Positions 48,008-56,858 of a stretch of 64,000 nucleotides of DNA are shown here, in pieces. Positions within the stretch are counted from its first letter, which is position 1, and each line of letters starts with the position of its first letter. The notes below the pieces were generated by a model. The model worked only from the letters and a program-made list of their open reading frames with translations. It searched no databases and was not told where the DNA came from. The stretch is from Microvirga sesbaniae (lineage in GTDB: Bacteria > Pseudomonadota > Alphaproteobacteria > Rhizobiales > Beijerinckiaceae). A program made the translations under genes and the position numbers. The stretch lies in the NCBI RefSeq assembly GCF_025460805.1, contig NZ_JAMXFJ010000016.1, positions 1-64,000 on the forward strand, given 5' to 3'.

Positions 48008-48382
48008 ATGGCACAGGGCAAGCCGCAGGTTCTCGACCGCGCCGATTGGGCGACCCATCCCGACCTGTTCTGGAAGGGCCATGTCGAGGGTCACCGGCTG
48101 GGCACCGCCGTGACCGTGCTCTTCTACGCCACGGAAGAGGTCGGCGGCGGGCCGAAATGGCATGTCCACCCCTATGACGAGATCTTCATCATCCGCGAGG
48201 GGCGGGCGCTCTTCACCGTCGGCGACCAGCGCTTCGAATGCGAGAAGGGTCAGGTCGTCTTCGGACCGGCCAACGTTCCGCACAAATTCGTCAATCTCGG
48301 CCCGGGGCGGCTGGAAACCACGGACGTTCATGTGAGCGACCGCTGGATCCAGACCAACCTCCCCGATCCGGACCTGGGTTGA
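48008..48382 (+). CDS. cupin-domain protein
   Basis: 124 residues. The cupin metal motifs are GGGPKWHVHPYDEIFIIREG (H, H, E) and FGPANVPHKFVNLG (H). It is a small single-cupin protein, perhaps a sensor, isomerase or dioxygenase; substrate unknown. It lies 44 bp after leuD. Confidence 0.88.
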   Translation: MAQGKPQVLDRADWATHPDLFWKGHVEGHRLGTAVTVLFYATEEVGGGPKWHVHPYDEIFIIREGRALFTVGDQRFECEKGQVVFGPANVPHKFVNLGPGRLETTDVHVSDRWIQTNLPDPDLG

Positions 48383-48430
48383 TGAGCCCAGAGGGCGAGC
48401 GCTGCGCGTGATGAACCCTGGCGGCGCTCC

Positions 48431-48465
48431 CGGGCATCGGGACGCCGGGCAAGCCAGGCCATGAC
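48431..48465. repeat. family A repeat, short remnant
   Basis: Only the right part survives: GGGCATCGGGACGCCGGG then AAGCCAGGCCATGAC. Confidence 0.5.
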
Positions 48466-48572
48466 ACGGGAGGGTTAACGCAGAGTCACCGTCGGGCTGC
48501 CCAGCCTGACGAAAGCGTGAGGAGCTGCCCCGTTTCCATAAGATTAACCAAATTGCCTGCAAGTTCGCGAAC

Positions 48573-49763
48573 ATGAAGAACTTCATCGCCCCCGCTCTCT
48601 TCGTTCTCGCCGGCTTTGCCGCTGCGACGCCGGCCGTCGCGCAGGCGGATTTCGGCCAGTGCCTCGCATCCCTCCGCGGCCAGGCGGCCGCCAAGGGCAT
48701 TTCCGGCCAGGCTTTCGATACCGCGACCCGCGGCGTCACGCCGGATCTGACGATCCTCGACCTCATGAACAACCAGCCCGAGTTCAAGACGCCCATCTGG
48801 GACTATCTCTCGGCGCTCGTCGACGAGGAGCGGGTGCAGGACGGCCGCGCCGCCATGCGCCAATGGGGCCAGGCTCTCGCCGCCGCCGAGGCGCGCTTCG
48901 GGGTCGACCGCCATGCCATCGCGGGCGTCTGGGGGGTGGAATCCAATTTCGGCAAGGATATCGGCGGGCGGCCGCTGATCCAGTCGCTCTCGACGCTGGT
49001 CTGCTACGCGCCGCGCCGCAACGAGTATTTCAAGGGCGAGCTGATGGCGACCCTGAAGATCGTGCAGGACGGCGACATCAACCCGGCGAACCTGCGCGGC
49101 TCCTGGGCGGGCGCCTTCGGCCACACCCAGTTCATGCCCTCGACCTTCCAGCGCCTCGCCGTCGACGGCGACGGGGACGGGCATCGGGACATCATGACGT
49201 CCGTGCCGGACGCGGTGCATTCCACGGCCAACTTTCTCAAGAAAGCCGGCTGGGTGAACGGCCTGCCCTGGGGTTACGAGGTGCGCCTGCCGTCGGGTTT
49301 CAGCGCGAGCCTCGCCGGTCGAAAGAACAAGAAGCCGCTCGCCACCTGGGCCGCCATGGGCGTGCAGCGGATCGACGGACGCCCGCTCTCGGGCAATTAC
49401 GCGGCCGGGATCATCATCCCGGCGGGCATCAACGGTCCGGCCTTCCTGGTCACCAAGAACTTTGACGCGGTCTATTCCTACAACGCGGCGGAATCCTACG
49501 GGCTCGCCATCGCGCTGCTGGGCGACCGGCTCAAGGGTCAGCCCGGCATCCAGACCGCCTGGCCCACCGACGATCCGCCGCTCTCGCGCGCTCAGCGCCG
49601 CGAGCTGCAGCAGCTCCTGACCGCCCGCGGCTACGACGTGGGCGAGCCGGACGGCAAGATCGGCGCCAAGACCCGCGAGGCCATCAAGGACGTGGAGCGC
49701 CGCATCGGCCTCGAGCCGCGCGGCCGGCCCGGCGGCAAGGTGCTGGAGGCGCTGCGGGGATAA
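48573..49763 (+). CDS. lytic murein transglycosylase, MltB-type, with peptidoglycan-binding domain
   Basis: 396 residues with signal peptide (cleavage near VAQA-DF). The catalytic Glu is in AGVWGVESNFGKDIGG and the family block GSWAGAFGHTQFMPSTFQR follows; both define SLT/MltB transglycosylases that cut glycan strands with 1,6-anhydro product. The last 70 residues form a PG-binding_1 domain (LQQLLTARGYDVGEPDGKIG). No lipobox Cys, so it is soluble in the periplasm. Confidence 0.93.
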   Translation: MKNFIAPALFVLAGFAAATPAVAQADFGQCLASLRGQAAAKGISGQAFDTATRGVTPDLTILDLMNNQPEFKTPIWDYLSALVDEERVQDGRAAMRQWGQALAAAEARFGVDRHAIAGVWGVESNFGKDIGGRPLIQSLSTLVCYAPRRNEYFKGELMATLKIVQDGDINPANLRGSWAGAFGHTQFMPSTFQRLAVDGDGDGHRDIMTSVPDAVHSTANFLKKAGWVNGLPWGYEVRLPSGFSASLAGRKNKKPLATWAAMGVQRIDGRPLSGNYAAGIIIPAGINGPAFLVTKNFDAVYSYNAAESYGLAIALLGDRLKGQPGIQTAWPTDDPPLSRAQRRELQQLLTARGYDVGEPDGKIGAKTREAIKDVERRIGLEPRGRPGGKVLEALRG

Positions 49764-49796
49764 GGTTCACTGAGCCCGATGACCATCATCAGCTAG

Positions 49797-49904
49797 CGCA
49801 CCGTGCGAAAAAGTGGACCCGGTTTTTCGCAGTCAACGGTGCGCCGGCCAAGAGTGGAGCATCGGACCCAAAAGTGGGTCCGCTTTTGGGTCCGATGCTC
49901 GAGC
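49797..49904. repeat. family B intergenic repeat
   Basis: GCGCACCGTGCGAAAAAGTGG opens it; after CAACGGTGCGCC comes the dyad GAGCATCGGACCC, AAAAGTGGGTCCGCTTTTGG, GTCCGATGCTCGAG. A second smaller dyad GCGCACCGT/ACGGTGCGC frames the left half. Confidence 0.88.
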
Positions 49905-49927
49905 GCATCCTTGTGATGATACCCCCC

Positions 49928-50030
49928 GTCATGGCCGGCCAGTCATCACCCCTGTCTCGCCGGCCATCCCGATGCGGAAAAGCGCCGCGCCTCAAACAAT
50001 CGAGATCACCGGGACAAGCCCGGTGATGAC
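49928..50030. repeat. palindromic intergenic repeat, family A, copy 8 (inverted, with extra left end)
   Basis: GTCATGGCCGGCC and CCGGCCATCCCGATG at the left, ATCGAGATCACCGGG and CCCGGTGATGAC at the right, the arms ATCCCGAT and ATCGAGAT facing each other over AAAGCGCCGCGCCTC. Confidence 0.82.
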
Positions 50031-50062
50031 GGGGTGGTGGATCGGCCGAGCGATCAAGACAG

Positions 50063-50146
50063 GGTCCCGAACGGTGCGCCGCTCAAAGGCTTGAGCATTG
50101 GAATCGATCCCAAAAGTGGATTCCACTTTTGGGATCGATGCTCTAG
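50063..50146. repeat. family B intergenic repeat directly upstream of the phosphoesterase gene
   Basis: CGAACGGTGCGCCGCTC at the left, then GAGCATTGGAATCGATCCC, AAAAGTGGATTCCACTTTTG and GGATCGATGCTCTAG. Confidence 0.85.
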
Positions 50147-50182
50147 TTGCAGTGGCGATGCGTTTGGAGTTGTACTGGCTCC

Positions 50183-50923
50183 ATGCTCATCGCCCTCCTC
50201 ACGGATATCCACGGCAACCGGGAGGCCCTGTCGGCCTGCCTCGCCCATGCGCGCCTTCTCCATGTCGACCGCCTGATCTTTCTCGGCGACTACGTGGGCT
50301 ACGGGGCCGATCCGGCCTGGGTGGTGGACACGGTCCGCGGGCTCGTGGACCAGGGCGCCGTGGCGCTTCTGGGCAATCACGATGCGGCCATCGACGGCTC
50401 GGACGAGGACATGAACAGCGTCGCCCAGGAGGCGATCCGCTGGACCCGCAACCAGCTCGGCATGGAGCAGCGGCGCTTCCTGGCGGACCTCCCCCTCACC
50501 CATGAGGAGGGGAGCGTCCTCTACGTCCACGCCAACGGCTATGCCCCCCGCAGCTGGGACTACATGGCAGGGCCCATGGAGGCGATCCGGCACTTCAGCC
50601 GGGTCGACGCCCACATCACCTTCTGCGGTCACGTGCATGTGCCCATGCTCTATCACATGAGCACCACCGCCAAGGTCGGCACCTTCTCGCCGGTGGCCAA
50701 CAACGACATTCCGCTCCTGCCGACCCGCACCTGGCTTGCGGTGATCGGCGCCGTCGGGCAGCCGCGGGACGGGGTGGCGGCGGCAAACTACGCGGTCTTC
50801 GACACCGCGCGCCAGACCCTGCGCTACCTGCGCGTGCCCTACGACACGGCCACGGCCGCCCGGAAGGTGCGGCAGGCCGGCCTGCCGGAGAAGCTGGCGC
50901 TGCGTCTCGAACAGGGCCGCTGA
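50183..50923 (+). CDS. metallophosphoesterase of the calcineurin-like family
   Basis: 246 residues from the ATG at 50183. The five metallophosphatase motifs are visible: LTDIHGN (residues 6-12), FLGDYVGYG, LLGNHD, VHANG and CGHVHVP, binding two metals. The order and GDYVGYG loop resemble the YfcE/PrpE-like group that acts on phosphoproteins, diadenosine polyphosphates or phosphodiesters. It ends 3 bp before the start codon of a protein kinase-USP fusion, so the two are cotranscribed and may oppose each other. Confidence 0.88.
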   Translation: MLIALLTDIHGNREALSACLAHARLLHVDRLIFLGDYVGYGADPAWVVDTVRGLVDQGAVALLGNHDAAIDGSDEDMNSVAQEAIRWTRNQLGMEQRRFLADLPLTHEEGSVLYVHANGYAPRSWDYMAGPMEAIRHFSRVDAHITFCGHVHVPMLYHMSTTAKVGTFSPVANNDIPLLPTRTWLAVIGAVGQPRDGVAAANYAVFDTARQTLRYLRVPYDTATAARKVRQAGLPEKLALRLEQGR

Positions 50924-50926
50924 CGG

Positions 50927-52351
50927 ATGCGCTGGCGCTTGCATCCCGGCCAAGTGATCGACGGTTTCACCCTCCAGGAAAATCTGGGCACCGGCGGCAT
51001 GGCGCAGCTCTGGGCCGTCACCCGGGAGGACGATCCGGCGCCGCTGATCATGAAGGTCCCGATGCTGATCGACAGCGACGACCCGCTGCCCATCGTGTGC
51101 TTCGAGACCGAGCAGATGATCATGCCGCGCCTGACCGGCCCGCATGTGCCCCGCTTCGTCGCGACCGGTCCGCTCGATCCCATGCCCTACATCGTCATGG
51201 AGCGGATCTCCGGGCCATCGCTGAAGGCACGCCTCGACCGGGTTCCGCTGCCCTGGCCCGAGGTCGTCGCGATCGGCGCGACGGTGGCGCATGCCCTGCA
51301 CGACCTGCATCTCCAGCACGTCATCCATCTCGACATCAAGCCGAGCAACGTGATGCTCCGCGAGACCGGCGAGGCCGTTCTCATCGATTACGGCTTCGCC
51401 CGGCACGAACGCCTGCCCGACCTCCTGGCCGAGGAGTTTCGCGAGCCGTTCGGCACCACGCCCTACATGGCCCCGGAGCAGGTGCTGCAGGACAGGGCCG
51501 ATCCGCGCAGCGATCTCTTCGCGCTCGGCGTGATGCTGTATTTCTTCGTCACGGGAGAACGTCCCTTCGGCAATCCGCGCGGCGGCCAGATCCGCCGCCG
51601 CCTGTGGCGCGATCCGGTGCCGCCGCGGGCGCTCAACCCCGATTGCCCACCCTGGCTGCAGGAGATCATCCTGCGCTGCCTGGAGGTCGATCCGGACGAG
51701 CGCTACGCCACGGCGGCCCAGCTCGCCCTCGATCTGGAGAACCCGGACCACGTGCGGCTCACCGAACGGGCCGGGCGGCTCGAACGGGACAGCGGGGTGA
51801 AGACGTTCCGGCGCTGGCTCAAGGCCCGCCGGGCGCAACCGCTCGAGGCGCCGAACATCGCCGGGCAGCTGTCCCGCGCTCCCATCGTGCTGGTCGCCAT
51901 CGATCTGGCGCCGGGCAGCGAGGATCTCGCCGAAGCCCAGCGCCTGATGGTCGGCCGCATCCTCTCCATCGAGGGCGAGGCGCGCATCGCCTGCGTCAAC
52001 GTCCTGAAGACCTCGCGCATCGCCGTCGATATCCTGGAGGACGAGGAGGGGAGGAGCCTTCATGTCCAGCGCCTGGTGCAGCTCCGGCACTGGGGCGGCT
52101 CGCTTCAGATCCCGTCCGATCGGATCACCTACAGCGTGCTGGAGGCCCCCGACCCGGCGGCGGCCCTGGTGGACTACGTGCGGCACAACAATGTCGACCA
52201 TGTCGTGATCGGCGCCCGGTCCTCGTCCGCCCTGCGCCGCTACCTGGGCAGCGTCTCGTCCCGCGTCGTCGCGGAGGCGCCCTGTTCGGTCACCGTCGTC
52301 AGGACCCCGAAGGATCGGCGGGCCGAGGACGGGGGAGCCGCCTCCGCCTAA
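50927..52351 (+). CDS. serine/threonine protein kinase fused to a universal stress protein domain
   Basis: 474 residues. Kinase domain about 14-275: glycine loop LGTGGMA (20-26), Lys43 in IMKVP, Glu60, catalytic loop HLDIKPSN (134-141; Leu replaces the Arg of HRD), metal site DYG (154-156, in place of DFG) and APE (182-184). A linker (280-318) leads to a USP domain (319-459): VLVAIDLAPGS at its start and GARSSSALRRYLGSVSSRVV near its end, close to the USP ATP-binding pattern with Ser in place of the second Gly. No membrane segment. Coupled to the metallophosphoesterase upstream. Substrates unknown. Confidence 0.92.
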   Translation: MRWRLHPGQVIDGFTLQENLGTGGMAQLWAVTREDDPAPLIMKVPMLIDSDDPLPIVCFETEQMIMPRLTGPHVPRFVATGPLDPMPYIVMERISGPSLKARLDRVPLPWPEVVAIGATVAHALHDLHLQHVIHLDIKPSNVMLRETGEAVLIDYGFARHERLPDLLAEEFREPFGTTPYMAPEQVLQDRADPRSDLFALGVMLYFFVTGERPFGNPRGGQIRRRLWRDPVPPRALNPDCPPWLQEIILRCLEVDPDERYATAAQLALDLENPDHVRLTERAGRLERDSGVKTFRRWLKARRAQPLEAPNIAGQLSRAPIVLVAIDLAPGSEDLAEAQRLMVGRILSIEGEARIACVNVLKTSRIAVDILEDEEGRSLHVQRLVQLRHWGGSLQIPSDRITYSVLEAPDPAAALVDYVRHNNVDHVVIGARSSSALRRYLGSVSSRVVAEAPCSVTVVRTPKDRRAEDGGAASA

Positions 52352-52437
52352 CGGCCAACACGACGGGAGCTTGCCAAGCCGCACATTCGGCTCTTTAAGG
52401 GCCCTGCATTCGATCACGACAGAACAGGGGTCTTCCC

Positions 52438-53544
52438 ATGGCAACGCACAAGCTTCTCCTTCTCCCTGGCGACGGCATCGGCCCGGAGGTCATGCGCGAG
52501 GTCGAGAAGATTGTGGGCTGGTTCCGCAAGCGGGGGCTGGGCTTCGAGACCGAGACGGATCTCGTCGGCGGCTCAGCCTACGACGCCCACGGGGCGGCGA
52601 TCTCGGATGCCGCCATGAGCCGCGCGCAGGAAGCCGATGCGGTGCTGTTCGGCGCGGTGGGCGGCCCGAAATGGGACAGCGTGCCCTATGCGGTGCGCCC
52701 CGAGGCGGGCCTGCTGCGCCTGCGCAAGGACCTCGGCCTCTTCGCCAACCTTCGCCCGGCGATCTGCTATCCGGCCCTGGCCGATGCCTCCTCGCTCAAG
52801 CGCGAGGTGGTGGAAGGCCTCGACATCATGATCGTGCGCGAGCTCACCGGCGGGGTCTATTTCGGGGAGCCGAAGGAGATCGTGACCCTGGAGGACGGCT
52901 CCCAGCGCGCCGTCGACACGCAGCTCTATCATACCCACGAGGTGGAGCGGATCGCGCGCGTCGCCTTCGATCTCGCCAGGAAGCGCCGCAACAAGGTCTC
53001 CTCGGCCGAGAAGATGAACGTGATGAAGACCGGCGTGTTCTGGCGCCAGGTCGTCACCCGCATCCACAAGGCCGAGTTCTCCGACGTGGAGCTGGAGCAC
53101 GTGCTCGCCGACAACTGCGCCATGCAGCTCGTGCGCTGGCCCAAGCAGTTCGACGTGATCGTCACCGACAACCTGTTCGGCGACATCCTGTCGGACATCG
53201 CCGCCATGCTCACCGGTTCGCTCGGCATGCTGCCGTCCGCCTCCCTGGGGGCCGAGGATCCGGTGACCGGCCAGCGCAAGGCGCTCTACGAGCCCGTGCA
53301 CGGCTCCGCCCCGGACATCGCCGGCAAGGGACTGGCCAATCCGATCGCCATGATCGGCTCCTTCGGCATGGCCCTGCGCTATTCCTTCGGCCTCCTCGAC
53401 GAGGCGGATCGGCTGGACCGGGCCATCGCCAACGTGCTCGCCTCCGGCACCCGCACGAAGGACATCGCGGCTCCTGGCGCCAACGCGGTGGGCACGCAGG
53501 ACGTGGGCGATGCCATCGTCAAGGAACTGGAAGCCCAGTCGTAA
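52438..53544 (+). CDS. leuB: 3-isopropylmalate dehydrogenase
   Basis: 368 residues. It oxidises isopropylmalate with NAD+ in leucine synthesis. The family patterns [27 protein letters not shown], the REL and YFG segment [12 protein letters not shown] and the substrate block [19 protein letters not shown] are present. Third leu enzyme gene of the window. Upstream is the kinase gene, 86 bp away. Confidence 0.97.
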   Translation: MATHKLLLLPGDGIGPEVMREVEKIVGWFRKRGLGFETETDLVGGSAYDAHGAAISDAAMSRAQEADAVLFGAVGGPKWDSVPYAVRPEAGLLRLRKDLGLFANLRPAICYPALADASSLKREVVEGLDIMIVRELTGGVYFGEPKEIVTLEDGSQRAVDTQLYHTHEVERIARVAFDLARKRRNKVSSAEKMNVMKTGVFWRQVVTRIHKAEFSDVELEHVLADNCAMQLVRWPKQFDVIVTDNLFGDILSDIAAMLTGSLGMLPSASLGAEDPVTGQRKALYEPVHGSAPDIAGKGLANPIAMIGSFGMALRYSFGLLDEADRLDRAIANVLASGTRTKDIAAPGANAVGTQDVGDAIVKELEAQS

Positions 53545-53552
53545 CGGCGAAA

Positions 53553-53573
53553 GCCCCGGGCCATGCCCGGGGC
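53553..53573 (+). terminator. hairpin terminator candidate after leuB
   Basis: GCCCCGGGC/GCCCGGGGC with loop CAT, 8 bp after the leuB stop. No T-run follows, so it is a weak intrinsic terminator at best. Confidence 0.5.
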
Positions 53574-53593
53574 CATCCGTCTCGGGGGAGACA

Positions 53594-53938
53594 TCAGCGG
53601 ATCGAGCCTGTCGCCTGGACGTCCGGGCCGCCGAACATCGGGAACGGGTTGCGCGAGCCGACGAAGGGCCCGTTGGTGATCGGATCGGGCAGGGTGGCAA
53701 CGCCAAAACCGGCACCGGCTGGAGCATAGGGCGGGCTCAGCAGATAGGATTGCGCCTGCCCATAGCCGGTATAGCCCGGATTGATCGTCCCGACCGGCAC
53801 GACCGGCCCAGGATCGAGGAAGCTGCGCGGTTGAACCCGGAGTACGAGAGGACGGTTTCTGGTCTGCGCTTCCGCCGCCACCGAGACGGACGTCAGCGCA
53901 GCCAACGATATCAAACCCAACAATGCGAAGTGGCGCAT
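53594..53938 (-). CDS. small exported Pro/Gly-rich protein
   Basis: 114 residues. The signal peptide ends AEA-QT. The mature part is rich in Pro, Gly and Tyr (VVPVGTINPGYTGYGQAQ, LLSPPYAPAGAGFG) with no Cys. No family recognised. GGAGG lies just upstream of the ATG at 53938 on the minus strand. Convergent to leuB. Confidence 0.68.
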   Translation of the reverse strand: MRHFALLGLISLAALTSVSVAAEAQTRNRPLVLRVQPRSFLDPGPVVPVGTINPGYTGYGQAQSYLLSPPYAPAGAGFGVATLPDPITNGPFVGSRNPFPMFGGPDVQATGSIR

Positions 53939-54079
53939 GGGTAATCCTCCAGGAACGGCGCTCAGTCCCTTGTGCTGTGCGCGATCATCAGGTGCGATGA
54001 TGTGAAAACAAGGCCGCCCCCCTTAAAATGGTTCCGACGAAGCGTGACATTTCGCACAGGGTGAGAAGGACAAAAGCCG

Positions 54080-55201
54080 ATGGAGGATAGGAAGGCAGGG
54101 TTCGATCTCTCAGGGAAGGAGGGCCTGAGCCTGCTGAGCGACACCCCGCTGGTGGCCGAGACGCCCGAGGAGCTTCTCGACGACGAGACGACGCCGATCA
54201 GGCGCTTCTTCATCCGCAACAACGGATTGCTGCCCGGGCCGGCCGCCGACCCCGAGACCTGGAGCGTCGTCGTCGACGGCGAGGTCGAGCGCCCGCTGCG
54301 CCTCACGCTCGCGGAGTTGAAGAGCCGCTTCCCGCACAGAACGTTCCGCATGGTGCTCGAATGCGGCGGCAACGGCCGGTCCTTCTTCGAGCCCGCCGCG
54401 GAGGGAAACCCCTGGACCCATGGCGGCGTCGGCTGCGCGGAATGGACCGGAGCCTCGCTCGGCGACGTCCTGCGTGAGGCAGGACTCAAGGACACAGCGC
54501 GCTTCACGGGTCACTTCGGTGCTGATCCGGACAGGCACGGCAGCCATGAGCGGCAGGCCATGTCGCGCGGCATGCCGATCACCAAGGCCCTGGAGGAGCA
54601 CACCCTGATCGTCTGGGCCATGAACGGCGAGCCGCTGCCTTTCATCCATGGCGGTCCCCTGCGCCTCGTCGTGCCGGGCTGGCCCGGCTCGTTGAGCCAG
54701 AAATGGCTCACGCGCGTGTGGATCCGCGACCGGGAGCACGACGGTCCGGGCATGACCGGCCTGTCCTACCGCCTCCCCGTCCGGCCGCTGGCGCCCGGTT
54801 CGGACGGCCAGGGGGTGCAGACCCGGATCCTCGAATCGATGCCCGTGCGCAGCATCGTCACGGCGCCCGCCGATGGTCGACGCTATCCCGAGGGCACGCG
54901 CGCCATCGCGGTCCGGGGCGCCGCCTGGGCGGGCGACGACGACGTAGCGCGCGTCGAGGTCACCCTGGACGGTGGTGCGACCTGGATCGGGACCGCCATG
55001 ACGCCCCCGCGCAACCGCTACGACTGGGTGCGCTGGCAAGCCACGCTGCCGCTGCCGGGCGACGGCTCTTACGAGATCGTCGCGCGGGCGACGGACTCGC
55101 AGGGCCGCGCCCAGCCCTTCCGGGCTGCCGGATGGAATCCCAACGGCTACGGCTGCAACGTCATGCACCGGGTGGCGATCACGGTCGGGCCGGAGGCCTG
55201 A
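54080..55201 (+). CDS. sulfite oxidase-family molybdopterin oxidoreductase
   Basis: 373 residues. The molybdenum ligand C95 is in MVLECGGNGRSFF, and the family blocks WTHGGVGCAEWTGASLGDVL and IHGGPLRLVVPGWPGSLSQKW surround the cofactor. A C-terminal Mo-co dimerisation domain follows (AWAGDDDVARVEVTLDGG; WNPNGYGCNVMHRVAI). It oxidises sulfite or a related substrate. Unlike SorA and SorT I see no Tat or Sec leader, so it may be cytoplasmic, or the true start may differ. The 3' end overlaps the convergent gene by 23 bp. Confidence 0.9.
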   Translation: MEDRKAGFDLSGKEGLSLLSDTPLVAETPEELLDDETTPIRRFFIRNNGLLPGPAADPETWSVVVDGEVERPLRLTLAELKSRFPHRTFRMVLECGGNGRSFFEPAAEGNPWTHGGVGCAEWTGASLGDVLREAGLKDTARFTGHFGADPDRHGSHERQAMSRGMPITKALEEHTLIVWAMNGEPLPFIHGGPLRLVVPGWPGSLSQKWLTRVWIRDREHDGPGMTGLSYRLPVRPLAPGSDGQGVQTRILESMPVRSIVTAPADGRRYPEGTRAIAVRGAAWAGDDDVARVEVTLDGGATWIGTAMTPPRNRYDWVRWQATLPLPGDGSYEIVARATDSQGRAQPFRAAGWNPNGYGCNVMHRVAITVGPEA

Positions 55202-55982
55202 CGGTCCCAAGGGTGCGAGCCCCTGGCCCGCACGATTCGCCCCGGCTGCGCTCGGCCTGGGCGAACACGGCCTTCAAGGACGGATTCGTGCCGCCGGTCA
55301 GGGCAATGCCGTCGATGAAGCAGGCGAGCTGCCCATCCTCGGGAGCCGCGGAGCCGCACAGCCAGCCCTGGAATCCGAACACGGCGGCCCGATCGGAGAA
55401 CCGGAAGGCCAGGCAGCTCTGCTCGCCCTTGTTCGACAGGGTCATGGGAGCGGCTTCCATCGGGCCGAATTTGGTCGCGATCATGCGGCTCTGGCCCAGA
55501 TGCGCGACCGCGAGGCCCGAGCGCGCGGCCCGCCGGACCGTATCGATGTAGAAGCTCCCCGGTGGCTCGGCCGGCCCCTGGACGAGAGCCAGCTGCGCGT
55601 AGCGGAAATCGCCGAAGCGCCCGACGGTCAGCGCGTCCTCCCGGGCTCCGTCCGCATGCTCGCGCACTTCGGACGCGACAGGACCGGAGATGCCGGCCAG
55701 GGCATAAACGGACGGAGAGGAGGGAAGGGACGTCCAGGCGGGCGCCGGGGCGACCAGCACCGAGGACGGAACCGCCTTCCGCCGCTCGGCCGGCTTGCTA
55801 TTCGGCTCCTGCTCCAGCGCGGCATAGACGAGGCCCGCGATGGTGCAGGTCGAGAGCAGGACCATGCGCAGCCAGGGCAGGGACTTCCGGCGGAGTCGAC
55901 GGGCGGGGCGTTCGTCGATCCAGTCGGCGACGTCGTCCTCATCCCATTCGGCATAGACCGCCCGCGGCATCGTTTGAACCAA
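55179..55982 (-). CDS. membrane-anchored protein of unknown function
   Basis: 267 residues; the start MVQTMPRAV offers two ATGs five codons apart. A charged N-terminal region (AEWDEDDVADWIDERPARRL) precedes one helix (WLRMVLLSTCTIAGLVYAAL), so most of the protein (about 65-267) is periplasmic. It contains YIDTVRRAARSGLAVAHLGQ and several Cys (CLAFRF, WLCGSA, ACFIDG). The layout is common in Rhizobiales; no function known. Confidence 0.75.
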   Translation of the reverse strand: MVQTMPRAVYAEWDEDDVADWIDERPARRLRRKSLPWLRMVLLSTCTIAGLVYAALEQEPNSKPAERRKAVPSSVLVAPAPAWTSLPSSPSVYALAGISGPVASEVREHADGAREDALTVGRFGDFRYAQLALVQGPAEPPGSFYIDTVRRAARSGLAVAHLGQSRMIATKFGPMEAAPMTLSNKGEQSCLAFRFSDRAAVFGFQGWLCGSAAPEDGQLACFIDGIALTGGTNPSLKAVFAQAERSRGESCGPGARTLGTVRPPARP

Positions 55983-56091
55983 TCAACCCTGCTGATCCCG
56001 TCATCCCCATGTTCTACCGTGACACTGGCCAGGGTCCGAAAGGTTTTGCTAAGCAGGGTAAACCGACGCTTAAACTCGCCCGAGCCCCTCC

Positions 56092-56574
56092 ATGACCCAG
56101 ACCGTCATCCGTCTCGCCACCCTGGAGGATGCCGCCGAGATCGCAGCCCTGGTCCGGGCGCTCGACCTGCATTACGGCGGCCCGGAGGTGGCCCCGCCCC
56201 TCGAGCCGATCCAGGCGATGGTGGAACGCTCCATGCGGGAGGCGGAGGGCACGCGCTACGCCCTGGCCGTTCGCGACGGGCGGGCCGTGGGCCTTGCCTG
56301 CTTCGCCATCCTGCGGCCCGGCTTCAGGCTCACGGGCCTCCTCTTCGTCAAGGAGCTGTTCGTCGCCGAACCTGCGCGTGGCCAGGCGGTGGGCGCCCAG
56401 CTGATGCGCTGGCTGGCCCAGCACGCCAGGGCGCAGGGTCTCACCCGAATCGATCTCACGACGGATGGCACCAACACGGGCGCGCAAGCGTTCTACGAGC
56501 GCCTCGGAGCCGAGCGGATGGACAAGGTCTTCTACCGGTTCAATCTCTCGACCGATGTGCTGGCGGGCGACTGA
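56092..56574 (+). CDS. GNAT-family N-acetyltransferase
   Basis: 160 residues. Motif A reads LFVKELFVAEPARGQAVGAQ, with a variant RxxAxG loop (RGQAVG); motif B contains TNTGAQAFYERLGAERMDKV. The opening VIRLATLEDAAEIAALVRAL is common in the family. Substrate unknown. Confidence 0.85.
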   Translation: MTQTVIRLATLEDAAEIAALVRALDLHYGGPEVAPPLEPIQAMVERSMREAEGTRYALAVRDGRAVGLACFAILRPGFRLTGLLFVKELFVAEPARGQAVGAQLMRWLAQHARAQGLTRIDLTTDGTNTGAQAFYERLGAERMDKVFYRFNLSTDVLAGD

Positions 56575-56858
56575 ACGCCGGCTCCATCAAGGAAACGCTT
56601 GACGACAGCGTGACTTTGGTGTGTTGCTGACCGCGTATCGAAGCCGGAAGCCGGCTTCTGGATGGACGATGGCTATGGCGATGCTCACCCCGACGACGAG
56701 CAAAACGAAAACCGCCAAAGTGGTTGGAAAAACCTCGACCGTGAAAACCACGGCCGAATAAGCCTCGTCGTCCCCGGTCCTCTCTCCCGTCGGGGCGAGA
56801 GGCAGCACCCGAACAGGGTTTTCATATTTCCGGGGAGAGCGACAACAGGAGAAGATCA

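Larger units (their letters stand above)
49764..50182. other. 419-bp intergenic region built almost wholly of repeats
   Basis: Two family B copies (49797-49904, 50063-50146) flank a family A copy (49928-50030). Little unique sequence remains, and no gene is supported. The promoter for the phosphoesterase-kinase pair must sit in the last 40 bp or within the repeats. Confidence 0.7.
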
